Source of the DNA: an uncultured Desulfovibrio sp.
Lineage (GTDB): Bacteria > Desulfobacterota > Desulfovibrionia > Desulfovibrionales > Desulfovibrionaceae
Assembly: GCF_902477725.1 (NCBI RefSeq)
Contig: NZ_CABSIF010000018.1
Span: 1-64,000, forward strand
Length of the DNA: 64,000 bases
Direction: 5' to 3'
Below are positions 8,003-16,313 of the stretch, piece after piece (position 1 is the stretch's first letter; each line of letters starts with the position of its first letter). A program made the translations under genes and the position numbers. The notes below the pieces were generated by a model. That model was not told the DNA's origin. It ran no database searches and saw nothing but the letters and a program-made list of their open reading frames with translations.

Positions 8003-8231
8003 CATCCCGGGGTCTATGTCCGTCACAGTTTCGGCGGGCGTCTGGCCAAATAATGTTGCCGGGGCATTCTATCTCGCAAAGCCAGGCGGCCTGGGTGCCG
8101 TTGGGTCTGCGTCAACCTCAAATACTGCGTTCTACTTTGACCCGTCGCGCGTTGTCCCTGTGGGCGCAGCAAACAAGCCGAGGGGATGGGGCGCACTTGC
8201 TTGCGCCTACCTTGGCACTCCGGCGCTATAA
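7971..8231 (+). CDS. Silent tail-fibre C-terminal cassette A
   Basis: An open frame with no proper start (the GTG lies inside the repeat). It encodes V-G-G-T-H-I-D-M-I-R-N followed by a variable region and the end P-R-G-W-G-A-L-A-C-A-Y-L-G. The conserved end matches the active fibre tip at 10386. It would be expressed only when inversion joins it to the fibre gene. It converges with cassette B, and their stop codons overlap. Confidence 0.75.
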   Translation: MGGTHIDMIRNIPGSMSVTVSAGVWPNNVAGAFYLAKPGGLGAVGSASTSNTAFYFDPSRVVPVGAANKPRGWGALACAYLGTPAL

Positions 8232-8501
8232 TGCAGGCTGCCCCAAATAGCAGCAGGCCAACGCGCCCCAGGCGCGGGGCTTGTTTGCTGCGCCCACGGG
8301 AACTTTGCGCGATGGGTCTATGCTTAAATCACCACCATCATACGAGGCTGATCCGTCGCGCGGGAACGGTCGCGCGGATCGGATGTTGCTCATATACAGC
8401 GCACCTGTTGCTGTTGTGATGCCTGTTGCCGCGTATATACGGTCTGACAACGCGAGAGAGCTTGCAAAATTGCGGATCATATCAATATGCGTCCCTCCCA
8501 C
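8226..8501 (-). CDS. Silent tail-fibre C-terminal cassette B
   Basis: An open frame on the minus strand beginning in the right copy of repeat 1, with the same V-G-G-T-H-I-D-M-I-R-N start as cassette A. It then has a different middle and the conserved end P-R-A-W-G-A-L-A-C-C-Y-L-G. No start codon or ribosome-binding site of its own is visible, and the frame is closed by a stop shortly upstream (in 8511-8575). It is a stored alternative receptor-binding tip. Confidence 0.75.
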   Translation of the reverse strand: MGGTHIDMIRNFASSLALSDRIYAATGITTATGALYMSNIRSARPFPRDGSASYDGGDLSIDPSRKVPVGAANKPRAWGALACCYLGQPAL

Positions 8502-8509
8502 GCCGGGAG
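8470..8509. repeat. Inverted repeat 1, right copy (recombination site)
   Basis: Exact reverse complement of 7963-8002. The segment between the two copies is 467 bases. Confidence 0.85.
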
Positions 8510-8575
8510 GTGGCCCGGCAACACATTGTCGGGCCTGAAATCCTCAAATCTCTATGCAATTGTCAAAAAATCCGG

Positions 8576-9376
8576 TTAGACAGTAACGATGTCAAAAAAA
8601 CCTGTCAGCGGCTGGCCGAGCCGCTCCGTCATGTCCGGGCAAATGGCCTCAATCTGCTTAACGATCTTTCGGGCGGCGGACCGATCTATATAGTTGTTGC
8701 ACCCATCAATTTTGATCCAGGGCCGGTTGCGATAACAGCGCGTGGCCAGCACTAAGCCGCCTGTATCCGCAGTCAGTCCACGGCACGGGCCGGGCAGATA
8801 TGTGCGCGGATGCAGCAACGCCGACAGACCGTGATCGTTGACAGCCTGACCGATGTGGTTGCCCAGGTCTTTGATGGCCGTGAGAATATCAAGGCCCCAG
8901 GGCCAGATCTCGCCCTGCGTAAAAAGGCTGTCTTCCGCCATAATCCGTGCGCCACGGTGTGCCCAACCACCAAAAGCCCGCACGTTATAAGTTTGACCAA
9001 AATCATGTACCCAGCAGCGGCGCATGATGACCGTTGTACCGTCCTGGGCTTCAGGGCAGCGGCGACCTGCGCCGATGATGACGCAATCCTCCAGCAGCCA
9101 TTGCGCATAGCTCACATCATTGCCAGGGTGGTCTCCGTTACCGGCCAAAACGGCTTTGATGCCGCCCAGGATGACCACGCCGGATAGCCGGACAACGGCC
9201 CCGTCAACACCGCTCAAAACCTCGTCCTGATCGGCCTTGGGGTAACGCCGGAAATCGTACACACGCTGACGCACATCTGTGAGCTGTTGGCTGCTGCCGT
9301 ACACGGTCAAGCCATCGTCCTTGGGCTTTATTGGCCCGGTGCAGACGCCGCCGGTGATTTGGTTAATAATGCTCAT
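8576..9376 (-). CDS. Pectate-lyase-like beta-helix tail protein
   Basis: A protein of 266 residues. The middle (about 40-150) has repeated short strands with G-G-I-K-A-V-L-A-G-N-G-D and E-D-C-V-I-I-G-A-G-R-R, typical of the right-handed beta-helix of pectate lyase-like proteins. It lies in the tail-fibre module, so it may be a tail enzyme acting on a capsule or other surface polysaccharide. The ATG at 9376 is chosen because it follows the upstream stop by 4 bases; a TTG at 9403 is the alternative. Catalytic residues cannot be assigned. Confidence 0.5.
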   Translation of the reverse strand: MSIINQITGGVCTGPIKPKDDGLTVYGSSQQLTDVRQRVYDFRRYPKADQDEVLSGVDGAVVRLSGVVILGGIKAVLAGNGDHPGNDVSYAQWLLEDCVIIGAGRRCPEAQDGTTVIMRRCWVHDFGQTYNVRAFGGWAHRGARIMAEDSLFTQGEIWPWGLDILTAIKDLGNHIGQAVNDHGLSALLHPRTYLPGPCRGLTADTGGLVLATRCYRNRPWIKIDGCNNYIDRSAARKIVKQIEAICPDMTERLGQPLTGFFDIVTV

Positions 9377-9380
9377 GGCG

Positions 9381-9893
9381 TCATACTGCGTAACTAACGG
9401 CAATGGCCTGCACGGTTTCAGCCGTCTCGGCGGCGTCTACAGCGGCTAGCAGGGCATCACGCTGGGCAGCCAGTGCGTTACGCACATACTCAAGACCCTC
9501 GGGGTCGGACACCGCCAACAGACCGGCTTCCACTGCCACATTTGATGGCGTGGGGTCAGACATGGCGATGGCCCCGGCCAAAGCCGTTTCATGCGCTGCG
9601 ACAATGCTTGCGGCCTTGGCTGCTTGCGCATCAGACAATGACGGCGGTGGTGGCGTATCGCTCCAACCTTTCGGCAGAGGCCCATATTCTTTAATTTCGT
9701 ACGGCTGGCCGTTGACATATCCGCTCTTGCCTTTGTGATCTTCAACCTGCTCCCATTTTTTCCCCGTCCAGCGCGGGATTTTCCCCTCAACGATTGTGGG
9801 GGCCGTACGCGTGGAGTTGTTAGGAAGCAGGCCGTAATCCTCAGTCTCTCCTGCGAAATAGCCGTCTGCCGTATATTGGTAACATTTAGCCAT
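9381..9893 (-). CDS. Tail-fibre-associated protein, possible assembly factor
   Basis: A protein of 170 residues. The N-terminal part (1-90) is rich in Tyr, Gly, Trp and Pro, with W-T-G-K-K-W-E-Q like the short beta repeats of fibre-assembly proteins. A P-P-P-P linker and an Ala-rich helical C-terminus (about 95-170) follow. The position after the fibre gene matches that of tail-fibre assembly proteins in Mu-like phages. The function is inferred from place and composition. Confidence 0.5.
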   Translation of the reverse strand: MAKCYQYTADGYFAGETEDYGLLPNNSTRTAPTIVEGKIPRWTGKKWEQVEDHKGKSGYVNGQPYEIKEYGPLPKGWSDTPPPPSLSDAQAAKAASIVAAHETALAGAIAMSDPTPSNVAVEAGLLAVSDPEGLEYVRNALAAQRDALLAAVDAAETAETVQAIAVSYAV

Positions 9894-9907
9894 TCTTAAA
9901 AACTCCT

Positions 9908-10108
9908 TTATATCAGGGGATCACCAGTACATTCGCACCAAAGTCGGCGCGCGCGTGTCCAAGCGCCCAACAGTTGTCGCACACTGGATTTCTCTGCTAC
10001 TGCCTTCTCGAATTCGTCAGCCCGCTGGCGGAGAGCTTCAGCTCGAGGGTGCCCTTCGTTCGCCAAAGCGCGCATCTTGTCAAAAAGAGCAGGCTCATTA
10101 TGTTTCAT
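9908..10108 (-). CDS. Small phage protein of the tail-fibre module
   Basis: A charged helical protein of 66 residues. The start is the ATG at 10108, which has AAGGA just upstream; a longer frame to 10186 would run into the fibre inversion repeat. It is the first fixed gene after the invertible fibre segment, so its ribosome-binding site lies just outside the repeat and is kept in both orientations. No family recognised. Confidence 0.55.
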   Translation of the reverse strand: MKHNEPALFDKMRALANEGHPRAEALRQRADEFEKAVAEKSSVRQLLGAWTRARRLWCECTGDPLI

Positions 10109-10127
10109 TATTTTTCCTTTTTGACCT

Positions 10128-10157
10128 GCTCTCGGCGTGGGAGGTGTGCACGGGGAC
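10128..10157. repeat. Inverted repeat 2, left copy (recombination site)
   Basis: A 30-base perfect inverted repeat with 10623-10652, containing the core CTCTCGGCGTGGGAGG shared with repeat 1 except for one base. Confidence 0.85.
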
Positions 10158-10385
10158 CAAGCACGGCGAGTCGTGGGGCGTGCCAAAGCAATTTGGGGAT
10201 CAAATCTAGAGCCAATCTCCGGGGCATTCCGACGAGAGGCATCAACAGCATTCTCAGCGGGCGGCTCCGGGGTCGGATATTCCGACTTGATCCTTGATAC
10301 GGCGCTCGTGGGGCCAACGGGTGCCGCCCATGCCCCTCGGCGTTGGGGAGCATTAGCATGCGCGTATTTGGGTCAGCCCGCATAG
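10137..10385 (+). CDS. Silent tail-fibre C-terminal cassette C
   Basis: An open plus-strand frame beginning in repeat 2 (V-G-G-V-H-G-D), with a variable middle and the conserved end P-R-R-W-G-A-L-A-C-A-Y-L-G-Q-P-A. Its TAG (10383-10385) abuts the stop of the active fibre gene (10386-10388), forming the palindrome GCATAGCTATGC. Inversion of 10128-10652 would replace the current fibre tip with this one in frame. Confidence 0.8.
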   Translation: MGGVHGDQARRVVGRAKAIWGSNLEPISGAFRREASTAFSAGGSGVGYSDLILDTALVGPTGAAHAPRRWGALACAYLGQPA

Positions 10386-11420
10386 CTATGCCGCTGGCGT
10401 GCCGAGATAGGCACAAGCCAACGCACCCCACGCGCGGGGCTGGTTTTTTGCGGCGGTGGCGTAGACGTTGGCAACATCAAACCAAAGCTTGAAAAAGTCC
10501 GGGTTGTCCTGATACCTGACTTGCCACCCAATAAGACCGTTATTTTTAAAAATGCCCGACGGGGAGCCGCCATCGCCCCTGAATGCTCCAGCCGCCGATC
10601 CTCTCAAGCTGGCGGGCAATGCGTCCCCGTGCACACCTCCCACGCCGAGAGCGTCATATCCTGAGGCCTCGGCGTACATCCCGCGCAGGTCAGGCATGCG
10701 GAGGGTTCCATTTCCCAGATCCTGGACATAAAAAGGCGCGCCGCCGATTCCGTTCCAGCCAACGGTTGTTCCATCTGCCAGTGTAGCCCAGATAGCCTTG
10801 GTCATCGACTGCCATTCGGCTTCTGTCTTCAGGAGCAACTGACCCTGAGTTGTTTTTAAGTATTCCCAAATAGGATACTCAGTGATGTTTTTGCCCTGAT
10901 AAGCTCCGCTAATCAGGCCACCCTGAGCGACGGCAAAGCCAGGCTTCAGAGTGGGGTGGCGAAAATAGTAAAATTCTCCCAAGTCATACTTGTCAGCCTG
11001 TACAACATAGATCTTTCCGGTGGTGTCGATCTTGATAGTCACGCCGTCAGGGTGACACAAGCCGTTGAGATCCTCTGTGGCAATGCCGGGCAGCCGGGAT
11101 TCCAGCAATCCCATAATAACAGACACAAGCGCCGCCTCAACTTTATCCAGGTCGCCATCGTCTTTAACGCCAGCCGCATAGCGACGGGCCAAAAATTGCG
11201 CCAAGCCAGCGGACATGTGTGAGACCTGCCGCGCCTGTTTGTTGGCCAGCTCTTGCCGTGCAATGCCGGGCTGATGGCCGATGGTGCGCTGCACGTCAGC
11301 GGCGTAGTCCGCCTGCTCGAGCAGATCGCGGCCATCAACGCCTTGAGCGCAAAACGGCAAAATATCGTTGATAACATCGCCAGCTTCAACGGTTACGCCA
11401 GTGTCTTTAGTAGTGGGCAT
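10386..11420 (-). CDS. Tail fibre protein with switchable C-terminal tip
   Basis: A protein of 344 residues. Residues 1 to about 255 are the fixed shaft and collar-like part. At A-L-G-V-G-G-V-H-G-D (about 255-264) the reading frame enters the inversion repeat, and the last 80-odd residues form the variable tip ending P-R-A-W-G-A-L-A-C-A-Y-L-G-T-P-A-A. GGAGG precedes the ATG. It should contact the host receptor at the end of the contractile tail. The gene is last in the baseplate operon after the DUF2612 gene. Its tip can be exchanged with at least cassette C and, by longer inversions, A or B. Confidence 0.85.
   Translation of the reverse strand: MPTTKDTGVTVEAGDVINDILPFCAQGVDGRDLLEQADYAADVQRTIGHQPGIARQELANKQARQVSHMSAGLAQFLARRYAAGVKDDGDLDKVEAALVSVIMGLLESRLPGIATEDLNGLCHPDGVTIKIDTTGKIYVVQADKYDLGEFYYFRHPTLKPGFAVAQGGLISGAYQGKNITEYPIWEYLKTTQGQLLLKTEAEWQSMTKAIWATLADGTTVGWNGIGGAPFYVQDLGNGTLRMPDLRGMYAEASGYDALGVGGVHGDALPASLRGSAAGAFRGDGGSPSGIFKNNGLIGWQVRYQDNPDFFKLWFDVANVYATAAKNQPRAWGALACAYLGTPAA
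10623..10652. repeat. Inverted repeat 2, right copy, inside the fibre gene
   Basis: Exact reverse complement of 10128-10157; the enclosed segment is 465 bases. The repeat encodes the conserved A-L-G-V-G-G-V-H-G-D junction of the fibre. Confidence 0.85.
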
Positions 11421-11486
11421 AATGTCCTCCGTGTCCCCGGTGTAACCGGGGAAAGCTCATATCAGCCACCCCGATATAGTTCGGGG

Positions 11487-12155
11487 CTAATTAGTTGGCC
11501 GAAGCACGGTGGGCCAACGGCCTGCACCCCATCCGCCCAGGCCGTCTGCCTGGCATCCCCAGGCCATCAGCGGGCCGCCATCCTGCGTAACGGCATACCA
11601 GCTCACGCACACACCCTCAGGCTTGAGAGGTATGTAATTGCCCATGAGCAAAGCCTGGGTAACGGCATCTGGTCGCATGCCCGCTATGCCCACAACCATG
11701 CTCATGTCCTGGTTGTCCTGAATCATGATGATGCTGCCGGTATCTGCAAACGCGGATTCCCACACATCGTAGGCTCCGGGTATGGAGCCATCCCAGGCGT
11801 TGGCGGCAATGCGGGCTTTAACAAGACGCCGAAACACATCATCGGGCAAACTGGTGAGGCCGGTCTCCGGGTCATATGGGCCTTTCCATACCCCCTCCGA
11901 CCAGCCAACACCCTCAACGCCCCAGGCGAAGTAGACACCGGATAACGGCACCCGCAGCACGCGGGTAATGCCCACCCACAGGCCCACAGCGTCAAGCTGC
12001 ACGCCAACGGCTGTGTCCACGTCAAAGGCGGCGGGCAATGATGCCAGTAGCGCCTGGGCGTCAACCAGCGGTTGCGTCAGCACCGCCACCAGAGCTGTAA
12101 ATCGCGGCTGCTGGTGCTGGCTGGTTATAAGGCTGGGGTAGACGTTATCAGACAT
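11487..12155 (-). CDS. DUF2612 phage baseplate/tail protein (Mu gp48 position)
   Basis: A protein of 222 residues with the DUF2612 pattern: G-V-Q-L-D-A-V-G near residues 49-56 and L-P-D-D-V-F-R-R-L-V-K-A-R-I near 102-115. In Mu-like and Myo-type phages this family lies between the baseplate J protein and the fibre and links the two. The start overlaps the J-protein stop by one base. Confidence 0.8.
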   Translation of the reverse strand: MSDNVYPSLITSQHQQPRFTALVAVLTQPLVDAQALLASLPAAFDVDTAVGVQLDAVGLWVGITRVLRVPLSGVYFAWGVEGVGWSEGVWKGPYDPETGLTSLPDDVFRRLVKARIAANAWDGSIPGAYDVWESAFADTGSIIMIQDNQDMSMVVGIAGMRPDAVTQALLMGNYIPLKPEGVCVSWYAVTQDGGPLMAWGCQADGLGGWGAGRWPTVLRPTN

Positions 12156-13342
12156 TACTCAACCCCCGGCAGGCTGATGTCATCAACCACGCAGGTAGCG
12201 GCGGCGTTGAAAGCTATGGCAATATTGCCCGCCTGCCACTCAGCTTCGTCATCCGGCGCATCTCCGGTGCAGTACTCAATGCCTAGCACGTCAAACGTCC
12301 TCGCCCCGGAAGCATCCGCCGCATTGATAGGCGTGAGCAGGCGGCTGGCAAGCACATTATCGCCAATGGCCAGGGCGCTGATGTAGGCCGCAAGGTTGGC
12401 TTTTATGGCTGTGCCGGTGGTGGACAAATACCCAGACAATGGGGAGAGAGTAACGCGCAGGCGCACGCGCACAGCCGTAGGGCGGTAAAACCGAATGACA
12501 TTGGGCAGGCCCTTGGCATCACGCGTCATAACTTTCACATTGCCCATGGTGTAGCAGCCCGGCGTTTTTTTGAGCGCTATGGCCTCGGCTATAGCAGAGT
12601 TGTCGCCTCCCTCCACAACCATGCAGATGCTGTGCGGAGGCAGGCCATTAGCGTCAGCGGTAGAGGTGTCGTTTTCGTAGCCGCGCCATCGGCTGACGCC
12701 CTCAAGGTTTGCCACGGCCCCCAGCGTGCCCTCAAACACTGTGCGGCTGGGCAGTGCCGTGGATACCGCCTGGCGGGTGCGCAGTGTTGCGTCTGTCTCA
12801 ACTGCCGCACCAGGTGTGGCAGCCAAGGGATTGTTGACGCTCTGCCAGCCACGGCATGGCGTGGCAATTTTATTGACCTCGCCAGCTGCGGCGCGCACAT
12901 CGCCGATATCCTGGGCAGTGGCTGTAACGCTTATCTCGCCAGACGTGGGGATGGTGACGGTTGCGGGCAGATCCCATTTTTGCCCGGCCGTATCCTCCAC
13001 AATGCCCCCATTGATGATGGTGCCCGCAGTACCCACGCAAACCACAACTACAGTGCTATAGCTGGCTGGCTGCCTACGTATGCCGTTAATGACAACCATA
13101 CGCGAGAGGCCAGCGCCCTGAGCAGTATGAGGACTAAACGCATTGTAAACGCTGGCGGCCAGGCTGTACGTGTCCTGCTGGGCCAAGGCAAAAATCGCTA
13201 CCAGCTGGCCCTCCTGACTGTCCGGCTCCAGATACAGATCGTCGCCAAAAATGGCTTTGACCTTGGCTTGCAGCGTGGTCAGCGTGGTGGCGTAGTCCGG
13301 CAGGTGCATGCCGTCGCGGTCGATATATGCGCCGTCAGCCAT
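12155..13342 (-). CDS. Baseplate wedge protein J-like (Mu gp47)
   Basis: A protein of 395 residues typical of the baseplate_J family: N-terminal P-D-S-Q-E-G-Q-L-V-A-I-F, the G-A-G-L-S-R-M-V segment, and central Ig-like repeats. It forms the wedge of the contractile tail baseplate. It lies between the gp46-like and DUF2612 genes, the standard Mu order. Confidence 0.9.
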   Translation of the reverse strand: MADGAYIDRDGMHLPDYATTLTTLQAKVKAIFGDDLYLEPDSQEGQLVAIFALAQQDTYSLAASVYNAFSPHTAQGAGLSRMVVINGIRRQPASYSTVVVVCVGTAGTIINGGIVEDTAGQKWDLPATVTIPTSGEISVTATAQDIGDVRAAAGEVNKIATPCRGWQSVNNPLAATPGAAVETDATLRTRQAVSTALPSRTVFEGTLGAVANLEGVSRWRGYENDTSTADANGLPPHSICMVVEGGDNSAIAEAIALKKTPGCYTMGNVKVMTRDAKGLPNVIRFYRPTAVRVRLRVTLSPLSGYLSTTGTAIKANLAAYISALAIGDNVLASRLLTPINAADASGARTFDVLGIEYCTGDAPDDEAEWQAGNIAIAFNAAATCVVDDISLPGVE

Positions 13343-13351
13343 AGCGTATCC

Positions 13352-13705
13352 TTATAGTGTGGTGTTTACGGTTGTGCTGCCGTAAACGGTGTTAAGCTCA
13401 ACAGAGACGGTCAATTTACGTGTCTCAGGATCAAATGTGCTTTCGTAACTCACAAGCTCACTCACGCCCTCAGTCTGCAATATGCGCCTGCGCAACAGCG
13501 GATCGTAAGTGTCCTTGGTGTGCTTGCCCCACACGTGGGTAACGTAAGGCGTGCCTTCGCCTAGATCCAAAAACCATTCACCTGCGAGCAGGGCCAAACG
13601 GGTTTTGACGGCCTGGGCCACACACTCCGGCGTATCCACATGATAATCTGCCGAACCGTGGCCAAGCTGATAATCATTTTTGACGTCCAGCTTGCGATAC
13701 TTCAT
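13352..13705 (-). CDS. Baseplate GPW/gp25-like protein (Mu gp46)
   Basis: A protein of 117 residues starting at the ATG at 13705; a longer frame to 13741 overlaps the previous gene too far. A-V-K-T-R-L-A-L-L-A-G-E-W-F-L-D and the C-terminal beta strands fit the gp25-like baseplate wedge family, which starts sheath assembly. It overlaps the spike gene by 4 bases and is followed by the J protein. Confidence 0.75.
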   Translation of the reverse strand: MKYRKLDVKNDYQLGHGSADYHVDTPECVAQAVKTRLALLAGEWFLDLGEGTPYVTHVWGKHTKDTYDPLLRRRILQTEGVSELVSYESTFDPETRKLTVSVELNTVYGSTTVNTTL

Positions 13706-14418
13706 GATTTTGGACCGCTGGTGTTCCCGCCATGCGGGCACTCATGGTAATGCGTATTGAAATCAACATGACCAGATGTTAATTCGTCGACTGTCATCCT
13801 ACCCGATACCGCCGCCTGCGTTGCACCACCGTCTTTGGCCGCAAAGTTGATGCCTGCTCCCGAAAATTTAATAACTCCGTCACTGCCAATGTGGCAGCCA
13901 GCTTGCGGATTTTTTGCCTCAATCGTATAATCTGGCTTCATGGTCAGGGTGGCCTTGCCATCATCTGTCCTCAACTGGACGTTATCTGTGTCCACTGGGG
14001 GGTCTAGTTTTGTTGCCTGCGACCTGGGACCAATGATGGCCATGCCATCCGAGAGATCGTGCATGCGCCCGCTGGGCGGTGGCGTGGATTCCCCGCCTTG
14101 CCACCAACCGTCTATGCAGCGACTGGCAAACACCACCAGTGCCTCGTCACCGAGCTTAATCGGGTACGTCAGGCTGAATCCCCCCCCGCATGGGAACACC
14201 ACGGGCACGTCCACTAAAAGAGGCATCTGCACATTACTACTCTTGCCGCGCTCATCCCGCACGCTGCCCTGCACGGCGGGCTGAACGCTCACGGTCATGG
14301 CCACGGGGTCAAAGCCCGCCACAATGCCAGGCAAGGCCGTCCACATCTGGGCTTGATGACCTTCCAGCGCCAGGCGCTGGCTTTCTATGGGGTCATTTTG
14401 ACGTTCGCTTCTATCCAT
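13702..14418 (-). CDS. Baseplate central spike, Gp138/gpV-like (Mu gp45)
   Basis: A protein of 238 residues with an OB-fold N-terminal domain (about 25-120, including the P-C-G-G-G-F-S-L segment) and a C-terminal beta-prism tail ending in H-V-D-F-N-T-H-Y-H. This matches the Gp138 N-terminal family that makes the membrane-piercing spike. Order and overlap with the gp46-like gene match Mu. Confidence 0.82.
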   Translation of the reverse strand: MDRSERQNDPIESQRLALEGHQAQMWTALPGIVAGFDPVAMTVSVQPAVQGSVRDERGKSSNVQMPLLVDVPVVFPCGGGFSLTYPIKLGDEALVVFASRCIDGWWQGGESTPPPSGRMHDLSDGMAIIGPRSQATKLDPPVDTDNVQLRTDDGKATLTMKPDYTIEAKNPQAGCHIGSDGVIKFSGAGINFAAKDGGATQAAVSGRMTVDELTSGHVDFNTHYHECPHGGNTSGPKS

Positions 14419-14421
14419 TTT

Positions 14422-15354
14422 TTACCTCGCCATATCCAGCGGAAGGCGCATGGTGTCGTCAATGCCTATGCACAGCATGTCCGCGTACCAATCGTTGCCG
14501 CGAGTATCTCCGCTAAACTCGACTTTTAAAATCCTGTAAACGCCGTCGTCATCCAAGCGCGGTGCGGTCTGCCCAGCGGCCATCTTAAGAGGGCTTTGCA
14601 TGCGCTTGACGCTCTTGTTGTCCAGCTTGATGCGCCCGCCAATGCGCAGATTGGGCAGCAGCAGCGAGCGCACGGTTATGCCTTCCTGCGTCTGCTCCGG
14701 CGTGCCGATCAGGCCCGTCTCGTGGGTCAGCAGCACGGCCTGCCCCGGCAAATAGCCCTTGCGCGGCACCATCTGCACCTTGCCGTCCTGTATGCTCCAG
14801 TCCGTGCCGGTGTTTTGCGCCTCATCTCTCATGTATTGTCTGGCCATGCCGTACATGACCACGCCGCGCGGTAGTGCCTGCCCGCCGAGGTCGGGGGTAT
14901 ATCCCGCCTCTGTCCCCTTGGCGGCCATGCTGCCCTGGCACACTCGCACCCGGTCCGCAGGCATGCTGCCCGCCGCCAACGTGGTGGCGACCGTGGCAAA
15001 GTTGTAGGCACGGTCACCATCGGCCGCTAATATGGCCAGCACGGTGTCAACGCCGTTCTCCCTCCACGTGCGCACCTGGCGAATGTTGCCCCGGAAGATC
15101 AACCCGGAATTGCCCACATACCCGGCGGACAAAAGCACCTGCGTAAATTCGCGTTGTATCTTGCTGGCCGTGGCCTCTGACAGGTTATAAACGTTTATTT
15201 CCGCGCTATTTGGCGTTTCCATGTCGCCTTTCTTGGTCTTGAACGTGATGCGCAGTTCGGACAGATCCAGCCCGCTGCCGGAGTTTCCTCCCACAACCAG
15301 CGAACAGGCCCGCAACCAGCATCGCCCCTCTTCAGCTTTATTTTTAGCGCTCAT
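14422..15354 (-). CDS. Baseplate hub-like protein
   Basis: A protein of 310 residues between the plug and the spike genes. The first 150 residues show a gp27/gpD-type barrel pattern (N-V-Y-N-L-S-E near 80). By position it is the hub on which the spike sits (Mu gp44 equivalent). It overlaps the next upstream gene by 4 bases. The family assignment rests mainly on gene order. Confidence 0.6.
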   Translation of the reverse strand: MSAKNKAEEGRCWLRACSLVVGGNSGSGLDLSELRITFKTKKGDMETPNSAEINVYNLSEATASKIQREFTQVLLSAGYVGNSGLIFRGNIRQVRTWRENGVDTVLAILAADGDRAYNFATVATTLAAGSMPADRVRVCQGSMAAKGTEAGYTPDLGGQALPRGVVMYGMARQYMRDEAQNTGTDWSIQDGKVQMVPRKGYLPGQAVLLTHETGLIGTPEQTQEGITVRSLLLPNLRIGGRIKLDNKSVKRMQSPLKMAAGQTAPRLDDDGVYRILKVEFSGDTRGNDWYADMLCIGIDDTMRLPLDMAR

Positions 15355-15674
15355 GCGTCCTCCGTTTCAAAAATCAGCAGCACGGTGTCGCCCAAGTTAT
15401 CCAGTGTGGGCGGCATATCGCCGGAGATGTACAATGAGCCGCCAAGCTCAAGGTAGGCATAGGGGGCCAGCAGGTCACAGCCAGCGATCAAAGGGATGCC
15501 GCAAATCAAGGGAATGGTGTCGTCAGGCTGATCAAGAATATCCAGCATCCAACCGCCGGAAACATCCGCTGCCGGGCTTTCTGCCCAACGCAGCACCAGG
15601 CGCAGGGAGCGCCCGGCCAGACTGATACCAAAGGCTTGAGGTTCGGGGGTAAGGGGTATTTCGTACAGTGCCAT
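15351..15674 (-). CDS. Baseplate plug-like protein (Pam3 gp18-like)
   Basis: A beta-rich protein of 107 residues with Y-E-I-P-L-T near the start, a W-M-L-D-I centre and G-D-T-V-L-L-I-F at the end. This resembles the small plug protein of cyanophage Pam3 and similar short-tail baseplates. It is placed between the Dit-like protein and the hub. Confidence 0.6.
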   Translation of the reverse strand: MALYEIPLTPEPQAFGISLAGRSLRLVLRWAESPAADVSGGWMLDILDQPDDTIPLICGIPLIAGCDLLAPYAYLELGGSLYISGDMPPTLDNLGDTVLLIFETEDA

Positions 15675-15703
15675 GAGGGCACTGTACTGAATGGATACGA
15701 TGA

Positions 15704-15735
15704 GCGGCCACCCCGAACAAGTTCGGGGTGGCCGC
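15704..15735. terminator. Perfect 15-bp hairpin between tail genes
   Basis: GCGGCCACCCCGAAC pairs with GTTCGGGGTGGCCGC around a two-base loop. There is no T-run. Related CCCCGAA/TTCGGGG hairpins occur at 25131-25160 and 11472-11489. It may attenuate transcription or protect mRNA. Confidence 0.5.
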
Positions 15736-15776
15736 AGTTGATTACGACTTATTGAACAACGACCGCCATTGTCAGA

Positions 15777-16313
15777 TCATTTTGCCGCGCCGCCTGGGCG
15801 GGTATAACCGCCGCTGCCCGCGCTAGCGTTAAGTATGCTGTTGGGCTGCTTTTGCCCTTTATCACTCACACCGCCAGTCTTGGCAGCGTGCTTGTGCCTG
15901 CTGCGCGGCGGCACGCTGGCCGCTTGCGTGCGCACGATAATGACCTCCCTGCAATTGGCGGTCACCAGCAGGGCCTTTTCCGTATTTTTGTCCGTGGTAC
16001 AGGTCACGCCCTCGACAAGCATATTGTCGTACAAGCGCTTGCCCGTAACAATGCTGATCGGCTCGCGCTTGCGCATCAGGTCCAGCAGCTTGTCGTACAT
16101 CTCCCGCGCCTTGCCGTCTCCGGCCGCGTCCGATACGCCCGCGCGTATGGTAACAGTGGCTGGCATAACATAGGCGTGGTCGTTGATCTTTGCGCCTTGC
16201 TCCACAGGGTGCTCGGTGATCGTCAGCTTATCTTCGTGCTGCTCCTCCACGACCACCGCAAATTGCAAGCCGCCCAGGTTGCGCCCGGTAATGACAGTGC
16301 CATTAGTGCTCAT
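15777..16313 (-). CDS. Dit-like tail protein
   Basis: A protein of 178 residues. The N-terminal 120 residues (beta-rich, I-T-E-H-P-V-E-Q-G-A-K-I-N-D-H) match the Dit-like N-terminal domain of phage tails, which forms the ring joining tube and baseplate. The last 50 residues are Ser/Gly/Lys-rich and probably flexible. The start overlaps the tape-measure stop by 4 bases. Confidence 0.75.
   Translation of the reverse strand: MSTNGTVITGRNLGGLQFAVVVEEQHEDKLTITEHPVEQGAKINDHAYVMPATVTIRAGVSDAAGDGKAREMYDKLLDLMRKREPISIVTGKRLYDNMLVEGVTCTTDKNTEKALLVTANCREVIIVRTQAASVPPRSRHKHAAKTGGVSDKGQKQPNSILNASAGSGGYTRPGGAAK

Noticed and set aside
8511..8575. Separate start gene for cassette B
   Set aside because: Stops close the frame just upstream of the repeat and no ribosome-binding site is present.
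7963..10652. Diversity-generating retroelement
   Set aside because: No reverse transcriptase and no near-identical template/variable pair with A-biased changes; the variable tips are different sequences with inverted repeats.
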